Virus record (IMG/VR): IMGVR_UViG_3300037517_003820
Location: 36,280 to 100,279 of that record
Length of the DNA stretch: 64,000 bases
Reading direction: 5' to 3' (one strand)
From: a virus
Position numbers and translations under genes: made by a program. Shown in pieces: positions 37,105-45,949 of the stretch; the stretch's first letter is position 1; each line of letters opens with the position of its first letter. Below the pieces are notes generated by a model. That model was not told the DNA's origin and did no database searches. It saw only the letters and a list, made by a program, of their open reading frames with translations.

Positions 37105-38273
37105 TAGTATTTATCTTTTAATTGTGGTAAAATAATCTCTTTTACTTCAGCTACTGACATATCAGCAACATCACTGTGGTCAATATCAATATAGAAAACA
37201 TTATATGTTTTATGACATTTATCATAGATTTTTTGAGCAGCTCTTTTGCCAGCGTCGTCATTGTCCATAAGTATATATATACTCATTGCTCCAGAAATAT
37301 CCAATAACAATTTTTGTTTTTCTTGTAATACAGAGCCGAATAGGGCTACGCTATTATGAATTCCGGCCTCTTCTAATCTCCAAACATTTCCTGGACTTTC
37401 GACCAGCACAACATTTTTATTTTGTTGTATATAGTCTTTTGCATACCATAGATTATATAGATATTCTTGTGTTTTAAATCCCTTATTATGTTTCCACTTA
37501 GAATATTGCCATAAATAATCTGAATTTGGACAATCTTTTGTTAAATTATGATAACTTTTACATTTAGAGCATTGAGTAAAAATACTTCTACCAGAACAAC
37601 CTACCATATGTTCATGAGTGTCGTCGTATACTGGCACAACAGCCCTATCGCCCATTTCTTTTTCGGAACTTAAACATTCACCAACATCATATTTGATAAG
37701 TATCTCAGAAGAAAATCCTCTACTAATAAAATAATCTGATGGAATTTTTAAATTCTTTACTATTTTATCTCTTGTGATTTTAGGAGTATCGTCAACAGAT
37801 CTAATATCTGTTTGTATATTATTAACAATATTTACAAAATTATTTTTTTCTACTTCTTTTTTACTAACTTTTATTTGACTAGGATTCTTTTTAGTAAAAT
37901 TAATAGCATATTCTACAGCATCATTAAAAGAAACGGTTGGATCGCCCGGTCCTGTCCAACCATTTTGTTTAGACAAACAACCTCTTATAAATCCTATAAT
38001 AGATCCTTTGAATGTTTCTTCGCATTGATGCGTTCTGCATTTCCAGTTGCCTCTATATGAGTCTCCTTTGTAATATAAATTACAAGCAGAATTATTATCT
38101 CCGCCATGAATTGGACATCTCATGGCTATCATGCGATCAAAAGTTTTGTATTCTCCAACATTTAAATTATCTAGTAAATTATCTATATCTTCACATAAAT
38201 AATCAGATAGTACTTTAAGTTGTTGTTGATTATACGAACGGGATTTCTTGATCGTCATTGTTGTTCTCATCAT
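37104..38273 (-). CDS. DnaG-type DNA primase
   Basis: 389 residues. The N-terminal zinc-binding part is CPIHGG (C53, H56) with WKCRTHQC (C79, C84). The TOPRIM core contains VVLVESPGNVWRLEEAG, NSVALFGS and IYILMDNDDAGKRAAQ. A second Cys cluster (CSKCKS, then C) lies before the TOPRIM region. It is short, with no separate C-terminal helicase-interaction domain, as in many phage primases. Three closely spaced ATGs exist (38273, 38270, 38258) and none has a strong ribosome site, so the exact start is uncertain. The gene overlaps the helicase gene, with which it should act. Confidence 0.88.
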   Translation of the reverse strand: MMRTTMTIKKSRSYNQQQLKVLSDYLCEDIDNLLDNLNVGEYKTFDRMIAMRCPIHGGDNNSACNLYYKGDSYRGNWKCRTHQCEETFKGSIIGFIRGCLSKQNGWTGPGDPTVSFNDAVEYAINFTKKNPSQIKVSKKEVEKNNFVNIVNNIQTDIRSVDDTPKITRDKIVKNLKIPSDYFISRGFSSEILIKYDVGECLSSEKEMGDRAVVPVYDDTHEHMVGCSGRSIFTQCSKCKSYHNLTKDCPNSDYLWQYSKWKHNKGFKTQEYLYNLWYAKDYIQQNKNVVLVESPGNVWRLEEAGIHNSVALFGSVLQEKQKLLLDISGAMSIYILMDNDDAGKRAAQKIYDKCHKTYNVFYIDIDHSDVADMSVAEVKEIILPQLKDKY

Positions 38274-39696
38274 TAACGATAAATCCTTTGTCTGTGTTAG
38301 TATTATTATTTACTAATTCCAATCTTGTCTTACCTTCTTCAATTTTTGCACACCAGCCCTTCATGTGACAATTAATATAGTCATTGTCGTCTAGGCCTCC
38401 ACCATGTCTACTAATAATAGGAACAAGTTTTCTATTACCGTTAGTCGGTCCGTCTTCGGCAATCTCTTCGTCGCTTTTTCTTTTGAAAATAGTAAAATTG
38501 CTACATAACCATATTATACGATCAGAGCCGCTGGCGGTATCTGTGGTTTCTTTTGTTATACCATCCCTATTTAATTGTATAAAACCAAGAATAGGAACTT
38601 TATATCTGACAGCAAAATTATGTAAGCTTGTCATCATAAAACCTAAAACCTGATACTCTTTCATATCCTGAGATATTCCTGCACTATCCATTAGTTTTAG
38701 ATAATCATAAACAATAACGCAGTCTTTGGCTGTTCCATCTGGGTGTAGCCCAACCTCCTTAACAAGCCATCTTCTCATGATAGCCAATTGTTCTTCAAAT
38801 GGTTTACCAGCGATTGACTTGTAATACAGTCTAACATCTTTAAGTTCTTTTTGAGCCGTTTGTAATCTATTATTTTTATCCGGAGACTCAAATGCTTTAC
38901 CGGTTTCTATACTTGAAATCTCTATTTCTGTCATCATGGCCAAAACTCTATTAAGATGATCGTCTGTGCTCATCTCGGTGTCCATATTTAATACTGGCAC
39001 TTTGACATTTTTTGCTATGTGTAAACCAATATTATCTGCTAGCAGAGTCTTACCAGTTTTTGGTCTTGCTGCTATAATACTTACTGATCCTTTTCTAAGA
39101 CCACCACCTATAGCATTGTCATAAACATGAAATCCTGTAGATATGCCAACTTGATCAATGGGATTTTCTTTGATATTATTGATATAATCATCAACGATAT
39201 TTGCTATACAAACAGGATTATTGTCGGTATCATTTAGCAGTGTTGAGAAATTGAAGATACTATCTTCTGCTAATCCTATAATCGACGATATTGGTTCGGC
39301 ACCGGTTATATCTAATAATTTTTCTTTTGCTTCTTCTAGTTGATCTCTAAGCAATCTAGCTATTTGTAGTTTTCTAATTTTAGCTGCAAATTTTCTAACA
39401 TTTTCTAGATTAACCGGAAAATCTATAATAGCTTTTAAATGTTGAGTCTCATTTTTTTGAGATAAAATATGACCAAAATTTAATGATTGAGCAACAGATA
39501 GGATTGATGCTATATCTATGGAAGGACTATGATCTTTTTCACATATCTCTTTTATTACTTGATATATCATTATATTACTATCAACAGTAAATGTTGATGG
39601 CTGTATAATATCCGCAATATCTAAGTATGCATTTTCACCGTATTTGCATATTCCAGACAATACCGCTCTTTCTGCGGCAGGATCACAAAGTATCAT
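38230..39696 (-). CDS. DnaB-like replicative helicase
   Basis: 488 residues, about the usual length. The N-terminal domain begins CDPAAERAVLSGICKYG, as in DnaB. The RecA-like core has Walker A ARPKTGKT (residues 210-217), a following strand/Asp region (VPVLNMDTEMS), a Walker B-like stretch DCVIVYDYLKLMD, and the QLNRDG sensor segment. It unwinds DNA at the fork and pairs with the primase encoded immediately downstream. The C-terminal extension after DDNDYINCHM ends with an acidic tail. It starts 4 nt after the zinc-ribbon gene stop. Confidence 0.92.
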   Translation of the reverse strand: MILCDPAAERAVLSGICKYGENAYLDIADIIQPSTFTVDSNIMIYQVIKEICEKDHSPSIDIASILSVAQSLNFGHILSQKNETQHLKAIIDFPVNLENVRKFAAKIRKLQIARLLRDQLEEAKEKLLDITGAEPISSIIGLAEDSIFNFSTLLNDTDNNPVCIANIVDDYINNIKENPIDQVGISTGFHVYDNAIGGGLRKGSVSIIAARPKTGKTLLADNIGLHIAKNVKVPVLNMDTEMSTDDHLNRVLAMMTEIEISSIETGKAFESPDKNNRLQTAQKELKDVRLYYKSIAGKPFEEQLAIMRRWLVKEVGLHPDGTAKDCVIVYDYLKLMDSAGISQDMKEYQVLGFMMTSLHNFAVRYKVPILGFIQLNRDGITKETTDTASGSDRIIWLCSNFTIFKRKSDEEIAEDGPTNGNRKLVPIISRHGGGLDDNDYINCHMKGWCAKIEEGKTRLELVNNNTNTDKGFIVNDENNNDDQEIPFV

Positions 39697-39699
39697 TTT

Positions 39700-40101
39700 T
39701 CATCCAGCGTTTGTTGAACAGTTATTACATTTATAGCGAGAAGGACTATCATGCACAAGGGCCGGATTTATATTTTCTGTTTTTCCACACACCCTGCATT
39801 TCACAGATACCGGCTCGTATTCTCTTGTTCGTGCAACTGGTGGATGTTTTGCTAATTTTTCATCTATTAGATTATCATCTTTGTGCATATGAAACTCACT
39901 CATTTTTTCAAATTTATTACCAGACTGTGCTGGAAGTCTTTTATTTTTAGTACGGATACTATTTGTTAGTTGAGTATCTTCGCTCTCGACAGAGGAAATC
40001 TCTTCTTTTGTTTCAGCTTTTTCGTCTGGTAACAAAGACTGAAGTACGGTAATTAAATTTTTTATTTGTTCTGGGTTGTTTAATAAATCTTTAAGATCCA
40101 T
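39700..40101 (-). CDS. C-terminal zinc-ribbon phage protein
   Basis: 133 residues. A low-complexity acidic and basic region is followed by a zinc ribbon at the C-terminus (VKCRVCGKTENINP...RYKCNNCSTN). The N-terminus has a short helix (LKDLLNNPEQIKNLITVLQSLLP). Position directly before the helicase and overlap with the previous gene suggest a replication accessory, for example a helicase loader-like or adaptor protein, but this is inference. Confidence 0.6.
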   Translation of the reverse strand: MDLKDLLNNPEQIKNLITVLQSLLPDEKAETKEEISSVESEDTQLTNSIRTKNKRLPAQSGNKFEKMSEFHMHKDDNLIDEKLAKHPPVARTREYEPVSVKCRVCGKTENINPALVHDSPSRYKCNNCSTNAG

Positions 40102-40582
40102 GTTTACTTTTACTCTTTTGGATGGAAATCATAACATCAGATAAGTTTTTTATACTATTAGCCAGATATTGCAATCTATCACTACGTTGTTTTGCATATT
40201 TTTTTATACTATTCAATCCATTAGCTTTTTCATTATGTTTAATAGCCTGTATTGATTTTTCAATATAACCATATCCTTTATAGTTATTAATATCGTCTGC
40301 TATAACTTCTTTTATATTTTCGTCCGCCCAGTTATATCTTGCTATTTCTCTATTTAAACTACGTTGTACATAGAAAGAGAATTGGGATAATCTATATGAT
40401 ATTTGCGCACAATCTTCTGGACTTAATTTCTCTATTTCATCTCTGTTCATTGATGTATATTTATTAATTTCTTCCGATGGTATAATACTAGCAGAGAATT
40501 CTGATAAACCTATAGAATTTTCGTATTCGTCTAAAATCTTATCCCAATACTGTAATTCTTCTTTAGATGATTTGCTGTTCAT
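40091..40582 (-). CDS. Helical protein of unknown function
   Basis: 163 residues, predicted mostly helical, with no named motif. Features: PEDCAQISYRLSQFSFYVQRSLNREIARYNWADENI, then a Lys-rich segment SIKKYAKQRSDRLQYLANSI. It overlaps the upstream nuclease gene by 20 nt and the downstream zinc-ribbon gene by 11 nt. Location between recombination and replication genes suggests a DNA-metabolism accessory. Not otherwise recognised. Confidence 0.55.
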   Translation of the reverse strand: MNSKSSKEELQYWDKILDEYENSIGLSEFSASIIPSEEINKYTSMNRDEIEKLSPEDCAQISYRLSQFSFYVQRSLNREIARYNWADENIKEVIADDINNYKGYGYIEKSIQAIKHNEKANGLNSIKKYAKQRSDRLQYLANSIKNLSDVMISIQKSKSKHGS

Positions 40583-40982
40583 GATTTATTCTTTGTGTCC
40601 ATTGATCTATATTTTCATGATATGGTAATTCTATGTATCTTATATTATTAATATTGCACCATTCTGATTTTTCTCTATCTTTTTTTTGAGCTTTAAGAAA
40701 ACTCATCATGTTACCATGATAATATGGTACATACTTATAGTGTTGTTCTCCATGAACCTCAACACACCATTTTAATAGTGGTAGATAAAAATCTAAATAT
40801 GCTATTTGGCCTTTTCTTATTGGTATCAAAACTTCTTCCAAGATTTGTAGTGTTGGATGAAGAGAAATTAATAGGTTTCTTGCCTGCAAATGGTACGATG
40901 ACTTATTTTGTATTTTACCTTTTGAAACGTAACCTGTCAAGGCCCAAGAAACAACTTCTCCATCCAAGTTAGTTATATTCAT
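40563..40982 (-). CDS. PD-(D/E)XK (Vsr-like) endonuclease
   Basis: 139 residues. The core pattern is LHPTLQILEEVLIPIRKG, then AYLDFYLPLLKWCVEVHGEQHY, with a later FLKAQKKDREKSEWCNINNI and YIELPYHE. The D and E-x-H positions, strand order and final ELPY strand fit Vsr-like or type II-like nucleases found in phages. It could process recombination or repair intermediates, given its position right after recA (1-nt overlap). There is no NUMOD3 or other homing module, so it is probably a resident gene and not a selfish one. Confidence 0.65.
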   Translation of the reverse strand: MNITNLDGEVVSWALTGYVSKGKIQNKSSYHLQARNLLISLHPTLQILEEVLIPIRKGQIAYLDFYLPLLKWCVEVHGEQHYKYVPYYHGNMMSFLKAQKKDREKSEWCNINNIRYIELPYHENIDQWTQRINHEQQII

Positions 40983-41995
40983 TACTTTTTAATACCCAAC
41001 AGGCTTTTAACAGAATCTTCGACCTCTTTTGCTATTTCTGGATTTTCCATCAAAAATATTCTGGTTTTTTCTGCTCCTTGAAATTTATGAGAGTCTTTGC
41101 TGGTTTTGATGGTATACCATGCTCCACCTTTATTTATAACTCCGACGTCTGAGGCCAAATTGACAAGTTCTGTGAGCTTATCTATACCTTCGTTATAGCG
41201 AATAAAGCTTTTTGCTACTCCTCCAGGAGGACCGAGAGCAGAACAAATAACTTGCCATTCAACCTCTTGGCCTATCTGAGTATCGTCTGCTCCTAAAGAC
41301 CATGGCTTAGAACTTTTTGCTCGTAGTTTAATATCGGTTTGATACGCAATACCTTGACCGCTTTTCTCCTTAAATTCTGCCCCATATCCTGTTGGATTAC
41401 CCATCAAATGAGTAATCCCAATCACAATATTTTTATTTACAGGAATAACATTAGAAACTTTTCTACAGAATTTAGCTAATAATTTTGCACCATCTGCTCT
41501 TTGCATTTTATCCATATCGCTGGTGATTTCAGCTTCTGTGCATAGCGCAGAATAAGAATCGATAATTACTATCGAACCAGGAATTTCATTAATAATTCTT
41601 TCTGCTATTTGTAGATATTCTTCAGCATGTAAAATCTTACCCTGTTGAGATCCTATAATATGAAATCGAGTTAAATCTAATCCCTTAATACCCAATAAAT
41701 CTCTTTGTTTTAGTCTACCTTCGATATTTAGGTAGTACACTTCTCTGGGATTTTTAAGATCTCCTTGGTATTCTGGTTTTTGTGCTGTGGTGGCAAAGTC
41801 CAGTGAGGATAAAGTTTTTCCACATTTAGGTTGTCCTGTAAATATCACAAAACTACCTTCTGGTATTCCTCCGCCTAGAACTATATCCAGAGCAGGACTA
41901 ATAGGAATAGTGAGTATCTTTTTTTCTACCAGTGAATTACCTGATAATATAATATCGTCTCCAAAATTTTTAATTATATCTTCTTTAAGACTCAT
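40982..41995 (-). CDS. RecA/UvsX-type recombinase
   Basis: 337 residues. Walker A is GQPKCGKT (54-61), and a Walker B-type strand reads SIVIIDSYSALC. The pattern NIVIGITHLMGNPTGYG corresponds to the region before loop L2, and KEKSGQGIAYQTDIKLRA to the strand after it. The short N-terminal helix region and a C-terminal extension complete the family length. Promotes strand exchange and recombination-dependent replication. ATG with GAGG upstream, overlapping the preceding ORF. Its surroundings (annealing or nuclease genes, helicase, primase) fit. Confidence 0.88.
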   Translation of the reverse strand: MSLKEDIIKNFGDDIILSGNSLVEKKILTIPISPALDIVLGGGIPEGSFVIFTGQPKCGKTLSSLDFATTAQKPEYQGDLKNPREVYYLNIEGRLKQRDLLGIKGLDLTRFHIIGSQQGKILHAEEYLQIAERIINEIPGSIVIIDSYSALCTEAEITSDMDKMQRADGAKLLAKFCRKVSNVIPVNKNIVIGITHLMGNPTGYGAEFKEKSGQGIAYQTDIKLRAKSSKPWSLGADDTQIGQEVEWQVICSALGPPGGVAKSFIRYNEGIDKLTELVNLASDVGVINKGGAWYTIKTSKDSHKFQGAEKTRIFLMENPEIAKEVEDSVKSLLGIKK

Positions 41996-42407
41996 TATCT
42001 ATATCCTCTAGTTTTGAAAGTATATTATTAGATTTTTTATGATTGTTTGTTTTATATTTTTTATGAGATGATCTGTCTATATCTTTTGAAAATTCTTTGT
42101 TTTGTGAATCTAAGATTTTCTGATGATGTTCTATAATAGGTTTGAGCATGGGCGCTCGCAACGAATAAGTATTTACGGTTTTGCTATCTTGTAAGGCTTT
42201 TACTATAGCCAAAGGATTATATTGTTTAACTAACTTATTTGCTGTTGCAATCTGATTTCTATAAAAAGCAGACCATTCTTTATTTAGCCAAAATTTATAG
42301 TGAATATCTTTTTTGTCAAGTTTTGCCTTTTTTTCACAAATAATTTCTGTGATATATTGGGCAGCAGATACTTCCTTATTATTGGAGTATCTAGATATGA
42401 ATTTCAT
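41985..42407 (-). CDS. Basic protein of unknown function
   Basis: 140 residues. The N-terminal half is helical (KEVSAAQYITEIICEKKAKL, then HYKFWLNKEWSAFYRNQIATANKLV); the C-terminal 60 residues are very basic and Ser/Asn-rich with a KKYKTNNHKKSNN stretch. This composition suggests nucleic-acid binding, but no family was recognised. Starts inside the HTH gene (4-nt overlap) and overlaps recA by 11 nt, so it is co-transcribed with it. Confidence 0.5.
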   Translation of the reverse strand: MKFISRYSNNKEVSAAQYITEIICEKKAKLDKKDIHYKFWLNKEWSAFYRNQIATANKLVKQYNPLAIVKALQDSKTVNTYSLRAPMLKPIIEHHQKILDSQNKEFSKDIDRSSHKKYKTNNHKKSNNILSKLEDIDNES

Positions 42408-42718
42408 TTGGTGAACGGTTTGAATATATGGTCTGGTGACTTTTGCGGATTAGATAATTTTGATCTGTTATGATCGTTCATCATAGATGCTTCTTGTGTC
42501 ATAATAGCAACGGTGTTATTTTTTTTAACAGCAGTTTTTGTTATCATCAAATCTTTAGCTGTCGGTTGTTGATTCACCTTTATCAGATTTTCTGATTCTA
42601 TCACAGATTGTACACTCTCAACAGATAAATTGGTTTCAGAAGCTATCTGTTCTGTTGTAAAATTCTGAGAAAATAAATATTTGATAGCGTAAATATTATT
42701 TTTTGATATTTTTGCCAT
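42404..42718 (-). CDS. HTH protein
   Basis: 104 residues starting at the ATG at 42718 (TAATG overlap with the previous stop, and GAGAGG 6 nt upstream). The N-terminal part has a predicted helix-turn-helix: NNIYAIKYLFSQNFTTEQIASETNLSVESVQSVI. The remainder is a disordered Lys/Ser/Asn-rich tail. It may regulate phage genes or bind DNA at the replication locus; the target is unknown. Confidence 0.55.
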   Translation of the reverse strand: MAKISKNNIYAIKYLFSQNFTTEQIASETNLSVESVQSVIESENLIKVNQQPTAKDLMITKTAVKKNNTVAIMTQEASMMNDHNRSKLSNPQKSPDHIFKPFTK

Positions 42719-43110
42719 TACATCCTCTCTCTTTCTGCTTTGATCAGCCAAGCTGAATTGCCTGTTAATAAAAAATTTAGATAAAATGAAAATGTGGTAG
42801 AGTTTACAGATACAAATTTACTAGCTGGTCTTACAACATTATGTAGAAAACTGTAGCTTTGTTCTCTGTCCAATTTTGATATTGGATTAAATAATTGATT
42901 ATTGTTTGAAACTTTTATTTGATAAAACGCATTATTATCTTTATACAAGATTTTGGCTAATGTATTAGAATTCTCAGAAATAGTTCTACCATAATTATTA
43001 TCATCTATAAAATCAGCATACTCTTTTTGACAAAAATATTGATTTTGTAATATTTTTTTTGTATTTGTGTCTTGTTTAAAAATGAAATTTTCAGTTATAT
43101 TTTGATCCAT
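42718..43110 (-). CDS. Unknown protein, paralogue of 43808-44215
   Basis: 130 residues. Its C-terminal half aligns with the protein at 43808-44215: LFNPISKLDREQSYSFLHNV beside IFNPKKILSSIEEKNSLSFI, then FYLNFLLTGNSAWLIKAERE beside KYITFLKTKNLSWLKDAQRD. No known domain. The repeated order (this family, then a 113-122 aa gene) suggests an old tandem duplication. Unknown role. Overlaps its upstream neighbour by 20 nt. Confidence 0.55.
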   Translation of the reverse strand: MDQNITENFIFKQDTNTKKILQNQYFCQKEYADFIDDNNYGRTISENSNTLAKILYKDNNAFYQIKVSNNNQLFNPISKLDREQSYSFLHNVVRPASKFVSVNSTTFSFYLNFLLTGNSAWLIKAERERM

Positions 43111-43459
43111 TGACTTCTGCTTTCTCTGCTGATGTTAGCATACAGTTTTCTAGGTAATTAAAAAATATTTTTACATATTCATTATGGTCGTTTCCAGATG
43201 GCACCGGTATAAAATAATTATTAGCATAAACGTTTCTGTGTTCTGGAAATTCGGAGCCTTCTATATTTTCCATAATATTTGCTGTCATATTTATGAATAT
43301 TTCGTATTGAGCATTGGTTTGTTTTCTAATTTTATTTATATCGTCAAAAATATACTTATATTCTGATAGATTTACAGACTCTTCATCTGTTATTTGTTTT
43401 ATTTGGTTTCTTAAAAAGTCTGCATAGTCAGTACCAGATGGTAAGGGCTGATTATCCAT
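43091..43459 (-). CDS. Unknown helical protein
   Basis: 122 residues, mostly helical with an acidic character and no known motif. It contains YADFLRNQIKQITDEESVNL and IMENIEGSEFPEHRNVYANN. It lies between the zinc-ribbon gene and the paralogue gene; the 3-nt gap and the following overlap suggest the same transcript. Not recognised. Confidence 0.45.
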   Translation of the reverse strand: MDNQPLPSGTDYADFLRNQIKQITDEESVNLSEYKYIFDDINKIRKQTNAQYEIFINMTANIMENIEGSEFPEHRNVYANNYFIPVPSGNDHNEYVKIFFNYLENCMLTSAEKAEVNGSKYN

Positions 43460-43462
43460 ATG

Positions 43463-43804
43463 TTAAGTCCATTTCGTTTTTGGTGGTTTTTTTATTCTAT
43501 TCATACCTTTTGGTAAAACATTATCGTTTGTTGATTTATATGAATTATGTTTTGAATAAAGGGTTTGTTTTTGGTCATCGCTCAGTCTGTCTCTATTCCT
43601 ATTAGCTAAATCCCCGATGGTTTTTAGTTCACTATCATGTTTTTTAATAGATCCTTGAATGCTTGATACATCATCAGCATAACTTCTTTCTGTTTGTTTG
43701 CTGTTACACAAACTACATTTTGGAGAAGCTATATAGTCTTTAATATAAAAAAATAGTTCAAATTTTTTGGAACAGGAGTTGCATATGTATGTGTAGGTCG
43801 GCAT
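43463..43804 (-). CDS. FmdB-like zinc-ribbon protein
   Basis: 113 residues. MPTYTYICNSCSKKFELF, then ASPKCSLCNSKQTERSY, is the FmdB-type zinc ribbon (two CxxC pairs). The long Lys/Ser/Asn-rich tail is unlike bacterial FmdB. In phages such ribbons probably bind nucleic acid or partner proteins. It starts 3 nt after the preceding stop. Confidence 0.75.
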   Translation of the reverse strand: MPTYTYICNSCSKKFELFFYIKDYIASPKCSLCNSKQTERSYADDVSSIQGSIKKHDSELKTIGDLANRNRDRLSDDQKQTLYSKHNSYKSTNDNVLPKGMNRIKKPPKTKWT

Positions 43805-43807
43805 GAT

Positions 43808-44215
43808 TTATTTTAGGTCTCTTTGAGCATCTTTTAGCCAAGATAGATTTTTTGTCTTTAGAAAAGTTATGTATTTTTGAAATACTTGTGGGGTGACCTC
43901 TTTAAAATCCCATTCGCTTTTACATATGCTATTAATAAATGATAAAGAATTTTTTTCTTCTATAGAAGATAGAATTTTCTTAGGATTGAAAATTTTTGAA
44001 TTTGGATCCAATTTAATGTAATATCTACCATAAGATTTATCATTATCGGTAAAATGTTTTGGTTTTTTAGAAAATACTATTTTAGCAACAGCATTTGACA
44101 TATTCTCGTTGTTTAATCTTGGATATCCATCATCATCAAGATAGTCTTCGAGTCCTAATAAACAATAAAATTTATCTTCATTAGAAGTAGATCGATTTGT
44201 ATTAAAAATAGCCAT
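43808..44215 (-). CDS. Unknown protein, paralogue of 42718-43110
   Basis: 135 residues. The N-terminal part reads KFYCLLGLEDYLDDDGYPRL, then VAKIVFSKKPKHF, and its C-terminal half matches the product of 42718-43110 (FNP...LSFI, then ITFLKTKNLSWLKDAQRDLK). No catalytic motif was found. It overlaps the HNH gene by 14 nt. Role unknown. Confidence 0.55.
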   Translation of the reverse strand: MAIFNTNRSTSNEDKFYCLLGLEDYLDDDGYPRLNNENMSNAVAKIVFSKKPKHFTDNDKSYGRYYIKLDPNSKIFNPKKILSSIEEKNSLSFINSICKSEWDFKEVTPQVFQKYITFLKTKNLSWLKDAQRDLK

Positions 44216-44789
44216 CTATATATTTTATCCATTCTTTTTGGTCTGAATCACTACTATATATAGTAGGAAGTTCTTTTGCTAGCGGCAAGTATCTTGGCTC
44301 ATAAAATGGTTTTTTAGGAACATTCAGTAATTTCATATTAGCTTGTTCGGGCGTTTTATTTGATTTTTTCCTATTACATTTAACACAAGCGGTTGCTATA
44401 TTTAGCCAATTAGTAGCATCCTTTTTATTAGGATGAAATTGACTTTTTGGAATAACATGATCATAAGTTAATTCGTTATGATTAAATCTTAATCCACAAT
44501 ACTGACAAGTATGATCGTCTCTGATAAATAGATTTTTTCTAGAAAATTTTAATGATCTATTATGAATGTTGAAATATTTTTGCGTTTTTGCCACTAATGG
44601 AACTTTAAATTGTTTATCATTAGTTCCTTGAATATATTTGTCTTTATAATATTCAATAATTTCTATCTTAAAAGTTGGATTATCCTCATATTTTATAGAC
44701 CAAATAATAGCTTTTTGCCAACTAATAATTCTTAATGGTGAATAATCAGCATTTAATAATAAACACTTACTATTTTCTGCCTTGTTCAT
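44202..44789 (-). CDS. HNH endonuclease
   Basis: 195 residues. It has the full HNH/zinc layout: CQYCGLRF, then LTYDHVIPKSQFHP, NWLNIATACVKCNRKKSNKTP, that is, two CxxC pairs with the DH and N...H/N positions. The N-terminal half (CLLLNADYSPLRIISWQKAI) matches the widespread bacterial and phage HNH type that begins LNADYxPL. No intron or intein surrounds it, so it may be a resident nuclease rather than a homing gene. It overlaps the phoH ORF by 20 nt. Confidence 0.85.
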   Translation of the reverse strand: MNKAENSKCLLLNADYSPLRIISWQKAIIWSIKYEDNPTFKIEIIEYYKDKYIQGTNDKQFKVPLVAKTQKYFNIHNRSLKFSRKNLFIRDDHTCQYCGLRFNHNELTYDHVIPKSQFHPNKKDATNWLNIATACVKCNRKKSNKTPEQANMKLLNVPKKPFYEPRYLPLAKELPTIYSSDSDQKEWIKYIDGYF

Positions 44790-45507
44790 AATTATCTAGT
44801 TTTGCTAAAATTTTAGCTATAATAGGATTACGAATGATATCATGATCAGTTAATGTAGCGATACCTATACCATCTACATCCGATAAATTTTTTATCATTT
44901 CATGAAAACCACCCTGTAAATGTCTAGCAAGATCTGATTGCGAAACATCTCCAGTTAATACCATTTTACTGTTTTGACCAATTCTTGTCAATAGCATTTT
45001 TAGTTGTTCATAGGAAGCGTTTTGGCATTCGTCTGCTACTATAAAACAATCATGAAAATTTCTTCCTCTCATAAATCCCAAAGGAACAATTTCTATCTTA
45101 TTATTTAATTTAAGAGTTGCGTTTAATGCTGGACCAATAAAATAATTTATCTCATCTTCTATAGGTAATAGATAAGGAAATAATTTTTCTTCATATTTGC
45201 CTGGAAGGTAACCTATTTTTTCTCCTGCTTCAACAACTGGTCTGGTTATTATGATTTTTTTGATTTTATCTTCTAATAAATGTTCTAAGGCTAAGCCAAC
45301 AGCGCAATGAGTTTTGCCACTACCGGCACTACCTTGACAAAAAGTAATAGTATTTTCTATGATAGATCGTATATATTCTTTTTGATTTTCTGTTCTTGGC
45401 TTTAATCTATTCCTAGATGATAGTCTTGTATTATCTTGATTAAGGGGCGAATTTGTGAGATCAATGATTTTTTCTTTTCTAGTGCTACCATTTTTTTTCT
45501 TTCTCAA
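44770..45507 (-). CDS. phoH: PhoH-like ATPase
   Basis: 245 residues. Walker A is QGSAGSGKTHCAVGLALEHL (58-77), followed by KKIIITRPVVEAGEKIGYLPG, a Walker B-type FIVADECQNASYEQLKMLL and MVLTGDVSQSDL, all characteristic of the PhoH P-loop family widespread in phages. It probably binds RNA or participates in RNA handling, although the biological role of phage PhoH is unclear. The start is a TTG at 45507 (no in-frame ATG nearby), preceded by AAGGG. It is first in a block with a 58-nt upstream gap containing a recurring GGTGTAT motif. Confidence 0.85.
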   Translation of the reverse strand: MRKKKNGSTRKEKIIDLTNSPLNQDNTRLSSRNRLKPRTENQKEYIRSIIENTITFCQGSAGSGKTHCAVGLALEHLLEDKIKKIIITRPVVEAGEKIGYLPGKYEEKLFPYLLPIEDEINYFIGPALNATLKLNNKIEIVPLGFMRGRNFHDCFIVADECQNASYEQLKMLLTRIGQNSKMVLTGDVSQSDLARHLQGGFHEMIKNLSDVDGIGIATLTDHDIIRNPIIAKILAKLDNYEQGRK

Positions 45508-45545
45508 GTTATGCCCTTTATAATAAGTTATATATTAATAACGAC

Positions 45546-45560
45546 ATATTAATATACACC
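45546..45560 (-). promoter_or_regulatory. Candidate GGTGTATATTA motif upstream of phoH
   Basis: Minus strand GGTGTATATTAATAT lies 38 nt or more upstream of the phoH TTG, in the 58-nt gap after the MazG-like gene. The same core recurs at 57709-57723 and 61964-61978, each time in one of the few longer gaps. No matching -35 box is obvious, so it may be a phage-specific promoter or a control site. Confidence 0.3.
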
Positions 45561-45565
45561 ATATA

Positions 45566-45931
45566 TCATATTACAAACGACTTAAGATCAGGAGCTTTCC
45601 ATCCTTCTGGTTTTAGTACTTTGCCATCTTCTCTCTTTTTTACTTTTCCTGTAACAGGGTCCACTTTAGCAAAATTCGTTTTCATAACTTCGTCCCATGC
45701 TCCTTGAGCATTACTACCAGTGCTATTTATAGCACCTGCCGTAACCACAATAATATCTATTAAGGCATCTAGTATTTCTACTCTATCTATATTGTTGATA
45801 GCCTCCTGAAGCTCCGACACTTCTTCTTTTATAAGAGTGTGATACATATCAAATTGAGATTGATTCCACTCGCATACTGTTTGATCACAGGCTACCATAA
45901 ACTTGGTTTGGTCTTCAAACACATTACCCAT
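45566..45931 (-). CDS. MazG-like nucleotide pyrophosphohydrolase
   Basis: 121 residues. The all-alpha NTP-pyrophosphatase signature is present: HTLIKEEVSELQEAINN (EExxE) followed by EILDALIDIIVV (ExxD). The C-terminal segment NFAKVDPVTGKVKKREDG and KPEGWKAPDL is typical of phage and cyanophage versions. It hydrolyses NTPs or dNTPs, probably to clean up unusual nucleotides or to lower alarmones. ATG with AAGGA upstream; an 18-nt gap separates it from nrdA. Confidence 0.8.
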   Translation of the reverse strand: MGNVFEDQTKFMVACDQTVCEWNQSQFDMYHTLIKEEVSELQEAINNIDRVEILDALIDIIVVTAGAINSTGSNAQGAWDEVMKTNFAKVDPVTGKVKKREDGKVLKPEGWKAPDLKSFVI

Positions 45932-45949
45932 AATTTAATATCCTTTATA

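Noticed and set aside
40908-40937. TTGACA-17-TAAAAT within the nuclease gene (a similar one in phoH near 44980).
   Set aside because: Only 5 of 6 bases at -10, inside coding sequence with no downstream boundary; such sites are expected at this AT content.
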